DNA from: Flavobacteriales bacterium ALC-1
GTDB taxonomy: Bacteria; Bacteroidota; Bacteroidia; Flavobacteriales; Flavobacteriaceae
Length of the DNA stretch: 64,000 bases
NCBI GenBank assembly: GCA_000171875.1
Contig: ABHI01000001.1
Location: forward strand, 631,001-695,000
Reading direction: 5' to 3'
Below the pieces are notes generated by a model. The model was given only the letters and a program-made list of their open reading frames with translations, was not told where the DNA came from and made no database searches. The position numbers and the translations under genes were made by a program. Shown piece after piece: positions 39,052 through 48,396 of this stretch. Each line of letters starts with the position of its first letter. Positions within the stretch are counted from its first letter, which is position 1.

Positions 39052-39930
39052 ATGAAAATAGCTGTTTATGGTCAAAACTATATTAAAGGTACTACACAAA
39101 AAGCGGTAGAAAAACTCCTGAATTTTTTATTAGAGAAAGAAGCTAATGTTTTTTTCGAACAAGAGTTTATAAAAACTCAAAATACTGCAATACAAAACAA
39201 TTCAGCTGTTAGAGTATTTGACAAACTCAATGACACTTTTGATTTATTAATTAGTGTTGGTGGTGATGGCACTATTTTAAGAGCTATAACTTATGTTAGA
39301 GATTTAGGCATTCCTATTGTTGGAATTAATACAGGTCGATTAGGTTTTTTAGCTACGATACAGACCGATGAAATTGAAAGTGCATTATCTGAAATATTTA
39401 AAGGGGATTATAAAATATCTAAACGCTCACTTCTTAGTGTATCAACAGAACCTAAAAATAAAGACATCATTGAAACTCATTTTGCACTTAACGAAATTGC
39501 GTTAAGTAGAAAAAACACAACTTCAATGATTACAGTTGAAACTCATCTTAACGATGAGTATTTAACATCATATTGGGCAGATGGTCTTATATTATCTACA
39601 CCTACAGGTTCTACAGGTTATTCATTAAGTTGTGGTGGCCCCGTGATTACACCTGATGCGAATAACTTTGCACTTACTCCTATTGCTCCGCATAATCTTA
39701 GTGCCCGTCCATTAATAATTCCGGATAATACAATTGTAACGTTTAGAGTAAATGGTAGAGAAGATCAGTTTTTAATGTCATTAGACTCAAGAATTGTAAC
39801 ATTACCCAACACAACTACTGTTACGGTAAAAAAAGCAGACTTTGCAATAAAAATGGTTGAACTTTTAGATGAAACCTTCCTAGACACACTTCGAAAAAAG
39901 TTGCTTTGGGGCGAAGATAGACGCAACTAA
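39052..39930 (+). CDS. nadK: NAD kinase
   Basis: The product is 292 residues from the ATG at 39052; a TTG three bases earlier is not needed. It has the GGDGTILRA motif (about 66-74), NxGxLGFL (near 92) and the STPTGSTGYSLSCGGP motif (about 180-195), all NAD-kinase signatures. It phosphorylates NAD to NADP. It sits 3 bp after the CBS-domain gene and probably shares its transcript. Confidence 0.95.
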   Translation: MKIAVYGQNYIKGTTQKAVEKLLNFLLEKEANVFFEQEFIKTQNTAIQNNSAVRVFDKLNDTFDLLISVGGDGTILRAITYVRDLGIPIVGINTGRLGFLATIQTDEIESALSEIFKGDYKISKRSLLSVSTEPKNKDIIETHFALNEIALSRKNTTSMITVETHLNDEYLTSYWADGLILSTPTGSTGYSLSCGGPVITPDANNFALTPIAPHNLSARPLIIPDNTIVTFRVNGREDQFLMSLDSRIVTLPNTTTVTVKKADFAIKMVELLDETFLDTLRKKLLWGEDRRN

Positions 39931-40015
39931 GCCTAAATAACACAATAAATACCTCTAAAACCTGTTTATCTCTAAGACTATTTGTGTCAAATTATTTAAC
40001 ACAAATCTTAATTAT

Positions 40016-40023
40016 TATATTTG
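40016..40023 (+). promoter_or_regulatory. Likely -7 box for the porG/uppS/bamA run
   Basis: TATATTTG matches TAnnTTTG and lies 17 bp before the ATG at 40041. No well-spaced -33 TTG was found. Confidence 0.45.
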
Positions 40024-40040
40024 CAAACTTTTAAAGCTCT

Positions 40041-40730
40041 ATGAGGTACTTTTTATTAATATTAATAAGCCTTTTTGTAATCAAAAATTCAGATGCTCAA
40101 ATCTATGAAATTGGCGTGTTCGCTGGTGGAAGTAATTTTATTGGAGATGTCGGTTCAACAAAATACTTATCACCAAATCAACCTGCTTTTGGTATTTTAG
40201 CAAAATGGAATAGAAGTGCTAGGCACTCATTTAGGGCTTCAGTAATATTTTCGGACTTAAATGGGGTTGATAAAAAATCTGATGACCCAAGAAGAGAACA
40301 ACGCGGTTATGAATTTACCACAAGTATCTTTGAAATTTCAGCAGGCATGGAGTTTACCTTTTTAGATTTCGATCTTCATACTAGTGGTATGAAAGGTACT
40401 CCTTATTTATATTCTGGTATTACCTTAGCTAATCATGAAAATTATTATTTTACACCAGCTGGAGAATTCACTTCAGAGGACACAAATAGTTGGGCCCTAG
40501 GTATACCTATAGTAATAGGCTATAAAACAAACATCTCTAATCACTTAATTTTGGCAGCAGAGATCGGAGCTCGTTATACATTTTCAGACGAGTTAGATGG
40601 TAGCATGCCAGATGCCGAATATAGAGAACAATTTAGTTTTGGAAATACTAACAGTACAGATTGGTATGTATTTTCAGGAATTACATTAACTTACACCTTT
40701 GGAAGAAGACCTTGTTATTGCAATTTTTAA
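40041..40730 (+). CDS. DUF6089 outer-membrane protein, PorG-like
   Basis: The 229-residue protein has a signal peptide (ends KNSDAQ) and a beta-barrel pattern (FAGGSNFIGDVGSTKYL, ending TLTYTFGRRPCYCNF). It belongs to the DUF6089 family, which includes PorG of the type IX secretion system in Porphyromonas. The usual place of this gene is upstream of uppS and bamA, as here; uppS starts inside its stop codon. A role in type IX secretion is likely but is by family only. Confidence 0.8.
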   Translation: MRYFLLILISLFVIKNSDAQIYEIGVFAGGSNFIGDVGSTKYLSPNQPAFGILAKWNRSARHSFRASVIFSDLNGVDKKSDDPRREQRGYEFTTSIFEISAGMEFTFLDFDLHTSGMKGTPYLYSGITLANHENYYFTPAGEFTSEDTNSWALGIPIVIGYKTNISNHLILAAEIGARYTFSDELDGSMPDAEYREQFSFGNTNSTDWYVFSGITLTYTFGRRPCYCNF

Positions 40731-41470
40731 TGAATTTAAAAGAACAAATACATAAAGAAAAACTTCCCAACCATGTAGCAATTATTATGGATGGTAATGG
40801 TCGTTGGGCAAAACAACAAGGTTTTATGCGTGTTATTGGGCACGAAAGTGGTACAAAATCTGTTAGACAGACTGTTGAAGCTAGCGCAGAACTAGGCATA
40901 AAAAACCTAACACTCTATGCCTTTTCTACTGAAAACTGGAACAGGCCTAAATTAGAGGTACAAACACTTATGAAACTCTTAGTTAAGTCTTTAAAAAAAG
41001 AAATAAAGACCTTACAAGATAATAACATAAAACTAGCAGCAATTGGATGCTTAGATGATTTACCTAAAAAGGCACATCAAGAACTTCTAGATGTTATAGA
41101 AAAAACAAAAAACAATACGAATATGACATTAACCTTAGCTCTAAGCTATGGATCTCGTGAAGAAATTGTTAATGTTGTTAAAGAATTATCACTTAAAGTT
41201 AAAAATAATATAATTTCTCCTGAAAGTATTGATGAATCCATTATAAATAAGCATCTTTACACGCAAAATTTACCAGATGTAGATTTACTTATTCGCACAA
41301 GTGGAGAACAACGCATTAGTAATTTTTTGTTATGGCAAATTGCCTATGCTGAATTATATTTTACCGATATTTTATGGCCAGATTTTAAAAAAGAAAATCT
41401 ATATGAAGCGCTCATAAGCTATCAAAACAGAGAACGAAGATTTGGAAAAACAAGCGAACAACTTACCTAA
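40730..41470 (+). CDS. uppS: Isoprenyl transferase (undecaprenyl diphosphate synthase)
   Basis: The start is the ATG at 40730 overlapping the upstream stop by one base; a frame start at 40661 would lie inside the PorG gene. The 246-residue product has the active-site motif IIMDGNGRWAK (19-29), YAFSTENWNRP and RTSGEQRISNFLLWQ. It makes the C55 lipid carrier for peptidoglycan and O-antigen. Confidence 0.95.
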   Translation: MNLKEQIHKEKLPNHVAIIMDGNGRWAKQQGFMRVIGHESGTKSVRQTVEASAELGIKNLTLYAFSTENWNRPKLEVQTLMKLLVKSLKKEIKTLQDNNIKLAAIGCLDDLPKKAHQELLDVIEKTKNNTNMTLTLALSYGSREEIVNVVKELSLKVKNNIISPESIDESIINKHLYTQNLPDVDLLIRTSGEQRISNFLLWQIAYAELYFTDILWPDFKKENLYEALISYQNRERRFGKTSEQLT

Positions 41471-44015
41471 TAAAACAGTATTGAAGTCACTAATTAAAAT
41501 TATCTGTACTGTATTTCTTTTTACAATTTCACTTACAGGTAATGCTCAGGTTAAAAGTGGAGAAAAATATCTAATTAAGGAAATTAACGTTACCGGAAAC
41601 ACTAATTTTAGTGCTCAGACTATTATTGCCTATTCTAAACTTAGAAAGGATGAAGAAATACAAATTGGTGGAGAAAAAATTGCCAATGCTGTAAAAACCT
41701 TATGGAAATCTAATCTATTTAGTAGTATAGATATATTTGTAACCAATATTGAAGGAAATACAGCAAATTTAGAAATTAGGCTTATTGATTTACCTGAGTT
41801 ACTAGATCTTACCATAGAAGGTATTAAAAAAGGTAAAAAAGACGAGGTCATCAATGAAAACAATCTTGAAACGGGTCAAAAGGTTACTGAAAACCTTATC
41901 GCTACAACAAGAAATTACCTTACTAATAAATATAAAAAGAAAGGCTTCTTAAATACTAAAGTAAATATTAGTACGTCTCAAGTTATTGATTCGGTTGAGA
42001 AAGAGCGTGTTAATATGCTTGTGAAAATTGATAAAGGACAAAAAGTAAAAATAAAAGCTATCAATTTTGAAGGTAACGAAAAAATAAAGGACAAAAAACT
42101 TCGTAAAGCTATGAAGAATACGAAGAAAAAGAATCCTATTCGTATTTTAAAACGATCTAAATATATAGAAGACAGTTTCAGAGAAGATTTAGTTAGTGTT
42201 ATAGATTACTATAAAGAACATGGTTATAGAGATGCTAGAGTTATATCCGATTCTATTATCTATAACGATGAAAAAACTATAAGTCTTAATATAAAGGTAG
42301 AAGAAGGAGAAAAATACACTTTTGGTAAGATTTCTTTTGTTGGTAATACCATTTATACAGACCAAGAGCTATCTAATTTCCTTCAAATAAAGGAAGGTGA
42401 CACTTATAATGGAGTAGAATTAAGAGAACGAATTGCTGACCCAACCAATCCAGACGCACCAGATTTAACCAATGCATATCAAAATACAGGTTATATGTTC
42501 TCAACAATAAATCCTGTAGAAGTTAGTGCAGAGGGTAATGTTATTGACATGGAGATTCGTATATCAGAAGGTAAACCAGCTTATTTTAACAACGTTACTA
42601 TAGTTGGTAATGACGTTACTAATGACCATGTAATTTATAGAGAAATTAGAACACGTCCAGGGCAACTCTACAGAAAGTCTGATATTATTAGAACCATGCG
42701 AGAACTTGGTCAATTAGGTTTCTTTGATGCACAACAATTAACGCCAAATGTCAAAAATCCAAATCCTGTAGATGGCACGTTAGATATAGAATATCAAGTT
42801 GTAGAGCAAGGATCTAGCCAAATACAATTACAAGGTGGTTACGGTGGAGGTGGCTTCATTGGTACCTTAGGATTATCTTTTAACAATTTTGCTATTAAAG
42901 ATATATTTAAAAAAGAAGCATATAAGCCAGTACCAAGAGGTGATGGACAGAGTTTAGCATTAAGGCTTCAGGCAAGTCAATTTTTTCAAACTTATAGCTT
43001 CTCTTTTAGTGAGCCTTGGCTTGGAGGTAAAAAACCATATCAACTTTCAACATCACTTTCGCACTCTAAACAGTTTTTATTTAATCCTTCAACTCGAAGA
43101 GCAGATAAAAGTAGACGATTTAATATTACGGGCTTAACTGTTGGTCTATCAACTCGACTTAGTGAACCTGATGATTATTTTGTATTGTCTCAAGCTTTAA
43201 GTTATCAGCATTACAATCTTCAAAATTATAATACAGGTTTATTCACTTTTGGTGATGGTACCTCAAACAACTTATCATATACAGTAGGTCTTAGTAGAAG
43301 TAACCTAAGCATAGATCCTATTTTTCCAACTTCAGGATCTAGTTTTTCGGTATCAGCTAAATTCTCCTTCCCTTACTCATTAGTAAATGGCGTTGATTAT
43401 AAAGCTTTAAAAGAGGAGAGAGATGGGTTAGACCCAACAGATACTGATGATTTTGCTCGTATTGGAGAAATAGATCAAAAACGCTTTAACTGGTTAGAAT
43501 TTTATAAAGTAAAATTCAAAGCAGATTGGTATACTTCACTAACAAAAAAGCTAGTACTAAGACCAAGTATGGAATTTGGATTCTTAGGAGCATATAATAA
43601 TGATAGAGGTATAATTCCTTTTGAACGCTTCTTTGTTGGAGGTGATGGTTTAGGGAATTTTTCTTTAGATGGAAGGGAAGTTATTCAGCTTCGTGGATAT
43701 CCAAATCAATCATTATCTAGTACTGATGGTGGTTCTATTTACAACAAATTTTCTTTAGAATTACGTTACCCAATTACACTTGGTGCTCAAGCAAAAATAT
43801 ATGCATTATCATTTTTAGAAGCAGGACAATCCATAAATAATTTTAGAGATTTTAATCCTTTTGATCTTAGAAGATCTGCAGGATTTGGATTGAGAATTTT
43901 TATGCCGGCCTTTGGTCTACTTGGTATTGACTTCGGTCATGCATTTGATGATTTACCAAATGGTACATCTCCAAAAAAATGGGAAACACACTTTATTATA
44001 GGACAACAATTTTAA
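41442..44015 (+). CDS. bamA: Outer-membrane protein assembly factor BamA
   Basis: The up to 857-residue Omp85 protein has a signal peptide, five POTRA domains (starts like INVTGNTNFSAQTI, AINFEGNEKIKDKKL, ISFVGNTIYTDQEL, VTIVGNDVTNDHVI) and a C-terminal 16-strand barrel with RGYPNQSLS and a final Phe strand. It inserts barrel proteins into the outer membrane. There is no ATG at the front. Either TTG at 41442, inside uppS by 29 bp, or TTG at 41481, 10 bp after uppS and directly before the signal sequence, is the start; the latter gives the better signal peptide. Confidence 0.93.
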   Translation: MEKQANNLPNKTVLKSLIKIICTVFLFTISLTGNAQVKSGEKYLIKEINVTGNTNFSAQTIIAYSKLRKDEEIQIGGEKIANAVKTLWKSNLFSSIDIFVTNIEGNTANLEIRLIDLPELLDLTIEGIKKGKKDEVINENNLETGQKVTENLIATTRNYLTNKYKKKGFLNTKVNISTSQVIDSVEKERVNMLVKIDKGQKVKIKAINFEGNEKIKDKKLRKAMKNTKKKNPIRILKRSKYIEDSFREDLVSVIDYYKEHGYRDARVISDSIIYNDEKTISLNIKVEEGEKYTFGKISFVGNTIYTDQELSNFLQIKEGDTYNGVELRERIADPTNPDAPDLTNAYQNTGYMFSTINPVEVSAEGNVIDMEIRISEGKPAYFNNVTIVGNDVTNDHVIYREIRTRPGQLYRKSDIIRTMRELGQLGFFDAQQLTPNVKNPNPVDGTLDIEYQVVEQGSSQIQLQGGYGGGGFIGTLGLSFNNFAIKDIFKKEAYKPVPRGDGQSLALRLQASQFFQTYSFSFSEPWLGGKKPYQLSTSLSHSKQFLFNPSTRRADKSRRFNITGLTVGLSTRLSEPDDYFVLSQALSYQHYNLQNYNTGLFTFGDGTSNNLSYTVGLSRSNLSIDPIFPTSGSSFSVSAKFSFPYSLVNGVDYKALKEERDGLDPTDTDDFARIGEIDQKRFNWLEFYKVKFKADWYTSLTKKLVLRPSMEFGFLGAYNNDRGIIPFERFFVGGDGLGNFSLDGREVIQLRGYPNQSLSSTDGGSIYNKFSLELRYPITLGAQAKIYALSFLEAGQSINNFRDFNPFDLRRSAGFGLRIFMPAFGLLGIDFGHAFDDLPNGTSPKKWETHFIIGQQF

Positions 44016-44167
44016 GTTTGGCACGATATTTTCTAATAGCTAAACAAGTATTTCATCATGGTGCTAAAATTTTTAAGAATATATTTCGTTAAATTTGAAG
44101 CAAAGTGATACTAAAACGACTAAACATTTGGTTTTACCAACTTACGTCTCAAATAATAAAACTTACA

Positions 44168-45280
44168 ATGATGAAATATAAAGTTCTTTTTTTACTGGCA
44201 ATAATAAGTCTAATGAGCTTTAGTGCTAATGCGCAACGTGGAGTTAGAATAGGTTATATAGATACTGAATACATTTTACAAAATGTACCAGAGTACCAAG
44301 AAGCTTCTACACAACTCGATAAAAAAGTTTTACAATGGAAAACTGAAATTGAAAAACGTTTAACTGAGATTGAGCAAAAGAAAAAGGAGTTAGATAATGA
44401 GAGTGTACTTTTAACAAAGGAGCTATATGATGAGCGTTTTGAAGATATTTCTTTTGAAGAGGCAGAAATCTTAGACTATCAACAAAAACGTTTTGGACCT
44501 AATGGAGATTTAATGATTCAGAAACGTCAATTGATAGAGCCTATACAAGATCAAATTTTTGCAGCAGTACAAGATATTGCAGAGACAGGAAAATATGATT
44601 TTGTATTTGATAAATCTGCAGATGTTGTGATGTTGTATTCAGCTGAACGTTATGATTTAAGTGAGCGTGTATTAAAAACAATTACTAGAACATCTAAACG
44701 AACACAGGCAAAAAACAAAAAAGAGCGTAAAGCTTTACAAGATGAAGCCGTAGTACCTGTAGCAAATGCAGAAAAAGATGATCGTCAAAAAGCATTAGAA
44801 GAAAGAAAGACAACAAGGGAAGCAGAGTTAGCGGCTAAACGAGCGGAGCGAGAAAAAGCTGCAGAAGACAGAAAAAAGCAACAACAAGAATTAAGAGATG
44901 CTAAAAAGCGTGAAGCAGAAGAGCGTCGCCAAAAAGCTTTAGATGCTCGAAAAAAGAATTCTAAAACTAGTGAAAAGGCTAATACAACTGCCAAAGACAC
45001 AACAGCTAAAGTAAAAACTATTGTAAAAAATGATAGTACCAAAGTAAAAGAAGCCGTTAAAAAAGATTCAACGAATTCTAAAAAACCTAAAACAGCTGCT
45101 CAAATTTTAGAAGAACAACGCCAGAAAAAAGTAAAAGATAGAGAGGCTCGTAAAAAAGCCTTAGATGATAGAAAAAAGAAAATTTTAGAACAAAGAAAGA
45201 AAGCACGTCAAGAACGTGAGAAACAAGTAAAAAAGAACGACTCTATAGCAAAAGCTAAGAAACAAGGAGAAAACAATTAA
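44168..45280 (+). CDS. OmpH/Skp-family periplasmic chaperone with long charged tail
   Basis: From the ATG at 44168 (370 residues) the protein has a signal peptide (ends SANAQ) and an OmpH/Skp domain (YIDTEYILQNVPEYQEA) with a coiled coil to about residue 170. Usual family length is about 160-200. Here a tail of about 200 residues rich in Lys, Glu, Arg, Ala and Gln follows, probably a long coiled coil or disordered arm. Skp-type chaperones keep barrel proteins soluble on the way to BamA, encoded just upstream. A second, normal-length copy follows. Confidence 0.87.
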   Translation: MMKYKVLFLLAIISLMSFSANAQRGVRIGYIDTEYILQNVPEYQEASTQLDKKVLQWKTEIEKRLTEIEQKKKELDNESVLLTKELYDERFEDISFEEAEILDYQQKRFGPNGDLMIQKRQLIEPIQDQIFAAVQDIAETGKYDFVFDKSADVVMLYSAERYDLSERVLKTITRTSKRTQAKNKKERKALQDEAVVPVANAEKDDRQKALEERKTTREAELAAKRAEREKAAEDRKKQQQELRDAKKREAEERRQKALDARKKNSKTSEKANTTAKDTTAKVKTIVKNDSTKVKEAVKKDSTNSKKPKTAAQILEEQRQKKVKDREARKKALDDRKKKILEQRKKARQEREKQVKKNDSIAKAKKQGENN

Positions 45281-45313
45281 TAATTTATAACACACAAATA
45301 CAATTTAGAAAAA

Positions 45314-45814
45314 ATGAAACATTTAAAAACTTTACTATTTGCAGCGGCACTTTTTATCGGAGCTACTAGTTTTTCAACTGCCCAAAGTAAACTTGCGCAT
45401 ATAAACACACAAGAGCTTATACAAGCTATGCCAGAATATAAGACTGCTCAAGCAGAGATTGAAAAATTAGGTAAAACTTACCAAGCAACAATACAAACCT
45501 CATTTAAAGAGTTAGATACTAAGTTAAAGCAATATGGTGCTGAAGAGCCAACGCAAACGCAAGAAGAAAATCAAAAGCGTATGTTAGAGGTTGAGGAGAT
45601 GAAACAAAGCTTATCGCAATACCAACAACAGGCACAAAAGGATTTAGCAGATAAAGAAACCGCTTTAGTAACACCAATTATCGAAAAGGCAAAAGCGGCA
45701 ATTAATAAAGTAGCAGCTGCTCAAGGCATTCAATATGTATTTGAAGCTGGTGGCTTAATCGTAGCTAAAGGAAAAAACCTTATGGCTGATGTAAAAGCAG
45801 AGTTGGGAATTTAA
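45314..45814 (+). CDS. OmpH/Skp-family periplasmic chaperone
   Basis: The 166-residue protein has a signal peptide (ends TSFSTAQ) and the OmpH domain (KLAHINTQELIQAMPEYKTAQ) with long coiled-coil helices, the jellyfish-like Skp shape. It lies 33 bp after the longer homologue and a terminator follows it, so bamA and the two chaperones form one envelope-assembly run. Confidence 0.93.
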   Translation: MKHLKTLLFAAALFIGATSFSTAQSKLAHINTQELIQAMPEYKTAQAEIEKLGKTYQATIQTSFKELDTKLKQYGAEEPTQTQEENQKRMLEVEEMKQSLSQYQQQAQKDLADKETALVTPIIEKAKAAINKVAAAQGIQYVFEAGGLIVAKGKNLMADVKAELGI

Positions 45815-45837
45815 TCTCAATTAAAAATATATATTTG

Positions 45838-45865
45838 AAAAGTCGCTTATAACTAGGCGACTTTT
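45838..45865 (+). terminator. Terminator after the second OmpH gene
   Basis: A 9-bp stem AAAAGTCGC / GCGACTTTT with a 10-nt loop and a T run; it ends 13 bp before the murI ATG, so murI may use read-through or a promoter of its own. Confidence 0.85.
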
Positions 45866-45878
45866 TATTTTTGTAGTA

Positions 45879-46664
45879 ATGAGTAATACTAAAAAACCAA
45901 TTGGCATATTTGATTCTGGTATTGGAGGCACATCCATTTTTAAGGAGATTATCGCACTTTTACCAAACGAAAACTGCATCTATTTAGCAGATAGTAAAAA
46001 TGCACCTTATGGTAACAAATCTGAAGCAGATATACTGCAACTAAGTATTAAAAACACGGAATTATTAATTAGCAAAGGCTGCAAACTTATTGTTGTAGCA
46101 TGTAATACAGCAACAACAAATGCTATTTCTTATTTAAGAGCTAATTATGATGTTTCTTTTATTGGTATTGAACCAGCAATAAAACCAGCTGCCTTAAATA
46201 CACAATCAAAATCTATAGGTATTTTAGCTACTAAAGGCACTTTAAGCAGTCATTTATTTCATAAAACTACAGACTTATATACTGATGGCATAAAAGTGAT
46301 TGAGCAAGTTGGAGAAGGTATTGTACCTCTTATAGAAACTGGGCTGTTAGAGTCTGATGAAATGAAAAAGCTTTTAGAAACTTATTTAGAGCCAATGCTA
46401 AAGCAAAATATTGATTATTTAGTGCTTGGTTGTACGCATTATCCTTATCTCATTCCTATGCTTAAAAAAATGCTCCCTGAGCATGTTAAGATTATTGATT
46501 CTGGATTGGCAGTTGCAAAACAAACACAAGCGGTTTTAGCTACAAATAGTTTATTAAATACTTCTAATGCTCAACCAGCTATTAATCTATACTCTAATGG
46601 AGACGTTGATGTTTTAAATTCTATTTTAGAAAATGAATTCTCTACATATTATTTAGATTTTTAG
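45879..46664 (+). CDS. murI: Glutamate racemase
   Basis: The 261-residue protein has the two catalytic Cys motifs VACNTATTNA (about 74-83) and LGCTHYPYL (about 185-193), and the start GIFDSGIGGTSIF. It makes D-glutamate for peptidoglycan. It fits the envelope neighbourhood. Confidence 0.96.
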   Translation: MSNTKKPIGIFDSGIGGTSIFKEIIALLPNENCIYLADSKNAPYGNKSEADILQLSIKNTELLISKGCKLIVVACNTATTNAISYLRANYDVSFIGIEPAIKPAALNTQSKSIGILATKGTLSSHLFHKTTDLYTDGIKVIEQVGEGIVPLIETGLLESDEMKKLLETYLEPMLKQNIDYLVLGCTHYPYLIPMLKKMLPEHVKIIDSGLAVAKQTQAVLATNSLLNTSNAQPAINLYSNGDVDVLNSILENEFSTYYLDF

Positions 46665-46749
46665 CTTTGTTCCTTCTAAGGCAGGAATCTCATATTTTTT
46701 ACTCTTATGTATTTTGTAAGCTTTTCAGATCATTTAGAACTAAACCATT

Positions 46750-47097
46750 ATGAAATTACTATTTATATATAATGCTAATTCAGGTAAACTAAATGCTTTA
46801 TTTGATGCAGGTCATAAACTGTTTAGCCCAACAACTTACATGTGTAGTTTGTGTGCATTAACTTATGATACATTTACTGAAAACACAACTTGGAAAACCT
46901 TTAGAGAAGAAAGTGATTTAGAAATGGTGTTTTATCACAAAGATGAATTTGAAAAAACCTTTTCTAATGTAAAAATGATTTATCCTGCTGTTTTAAAACT
47001 CGAAGGCAATCAACTTACTACAGTTTTAAATAATGACGTTTTAAATGAAATTAAAAATGTTGAAACTCTAATAGATAGGTTAAAATCTAGGCTTTAA
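46750..47097 (+). CDS. Conserved small protein, function unknown
   Basis: The 115-residue protein has no signal peptide. It starts with a beta strand (KLLFIYNANSG) and has a CSLC motif near residue 33 followed by LTYDTF, with a thioredoxin-like feel but no certain family. The gene overlaps the gamma carbonic anhydrase gene tail to tail by 11 bp. Confidence 0.6.
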   Translation: MKLLFIYNANSGKLNALFDAGHKLFSPTTYMCSLCALTYDTFTENTTWKTFREESDLEMVFYHKDEFEKTFSNVKMIYPAVLKLEGNQLTTVLNNDVLNEIKNVETLIDRLKSRL

Positions 47098-47602
47098 ACC
47101 AGCTCGAATACTCTACATAATTATTGGCGATTCTATCAATTTCACCAGAAATTAATTCTTTACTAATATCTTTTACTTTTTTTGCAGGTACACCAGCATA
47201 AATGCTTCCTGATTCTACAATAGTACTTTTAGTCACAACAGCTCCAGCAGCTATTATACTATTGCTCTCGATAACACAATCGTCCATAACAATACTTCCC
47301 ATACCAATAAGCACATTATCTTTTATGGTGCAACCATGTACTATAGCATTGTGTCCAATAGACACATTGTTACCAATAGACGTTGGAGATTTTTGATACG
47401 TTGCATGGATAACTGCTCCATCTTGTACATTCACCTTATCACCCATTTTTATAAAATGTACATCACCTCTTATAACAGCATTAAACCATACACTACAATT
47501 GTTTCCCATAAAGACTTCTCCTACTATGGTTGCATTCTCAGCCACAAAGCAGTTATCTGGTATTTGTGGATATTTCCCTTTTACTGGTTTTATTATTGGC
47601 AT
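47087..47602 (-). CDS. Gamma carbonic anhydrase family protein
   Basis: The 171-residue left-handed beta-helix has hexapeptide repeats (VIRGDVHFIKMGDKVNVQDGAVIHATYQ, IGHNAIVHGCTIKDNVLIGMG) and His residues (HATY, GHNA, VHGC) that would bind the metal. Activity is not certain; many family members have unknown substrates (YrdA, PaaY). It lies 2 bp after the LytTR regulator on the same strand. Confidence 0.88.
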   Translation of the reverse strand: MPIIKPVKGKYPQIPDNCFVAENATIVGEVFMGNNCSVWFNAVIRGDVHFIKMGDKVNVQDGAVIHATYQKSPTSIGNNVSIGHNAIVHGCTIKDNVLIGMGSIVMDDCVIESNSIIAAGAVVTKSTIVESGSIYAGVPAKKVKDISKELISGEIDRIANNYVEYSSWFKA

Positions 47603-47604
47603 AA

Positions 47605-48339
47605 TTACTTGAAATAAGATAATAAATCAGACTTCTTAGACGCAGAAACCATAATCTCTTTTCCGTTGCTTAGAACCACACTTCCTCCTTTTCCCTTAAC
47701 GTACTTTACTATTTCATTAACGTTAACCAAATAACTTTTATGTACTCTAGCAAAATTGGCGTCTTTTAAACTCTCTTCTATATACTTTAAAGTTTTGCTT
47801 ACAAGTTTCTTTTTATTAGTGTTAAGGTAAATTTCGGTATAATTATCATCTGCTTTACAATACATTATATGATCTGTTTCAATAACCTCAAAACCGTCTT
47901 GTTGTGGTATAGTAATCTTGCCATTTACAGAATTTGTCTTTGGCACTAAAACCTGATCTTGTAAAGCATCTTCTTTAGTTCTTATTTCTGTGACATAATC
48001 AACAGCTTTTATTAACTCATCAATTGATATAGGTTTCATTAAATAATATGATGCATGTGCATTTAAAGCTTCAATTGCATAATGATTGTAAGCCGTTACA
48101 AATATAGTTTCAAAATTAATATCACCCACTTTATCTAATAAATCAAAAGCATTTCCATAAGGCATCTCTACATCTAAAAACACTACATCTAACTCATTAT
48201 TTCTAATCAATACTAAAGCATCATCTACATTTGATGCTTCTCCTTTAATTGAAATGTTTGGGCAATACTTAGTGAGATAATTCCTTAAAATTTCTCTGCT
48301 TTTTTCTTCGTCTTCTACTATTATAGCGTTTAGTTTCAT
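47605..48339 (-). CDS. LytTR-family response regulator
   Basis: The 244-residue protein has a receiver domain (1-120, phosphoacceptor in DVVFLDVEMP near Asp57, Lys in MKPISIDEL) and a C-terminal LytTR DNA-binding domain (about 140-240; HIMYCKADDNYTEIYL). Its partner kinase gene lies 57 bp upstream on the same strand. Targets are unknown. Confidence 0.93.
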   Translation of the reverse strand: MKLNAIIVEDEEKSREILRNYLTKYCPNISIKGEASNVDDALVLIRNNELDVVFLDVEMPYGNAFDLLDKVGDINFETIFVTAYNHYAIEALNAHASYYLMKPISIDELIKAVDYVTEIRTKEDALQDQVLVPKTNSVNGKITIPQQDGFEVIETDHIMYCKADDNYTEIYLNTNKKKLVSKTLKYIEESLKDANFARVHKSYLVNVNEIVKYVKGKGGSVVLSNGKEIMVSASKKSDLLSYFK

Positions 48340-48396
48340 GAGTTTATGCTTATTATTTTTTAACGGTCAAATGCTGTTCGCATACTCGTTTCATAC

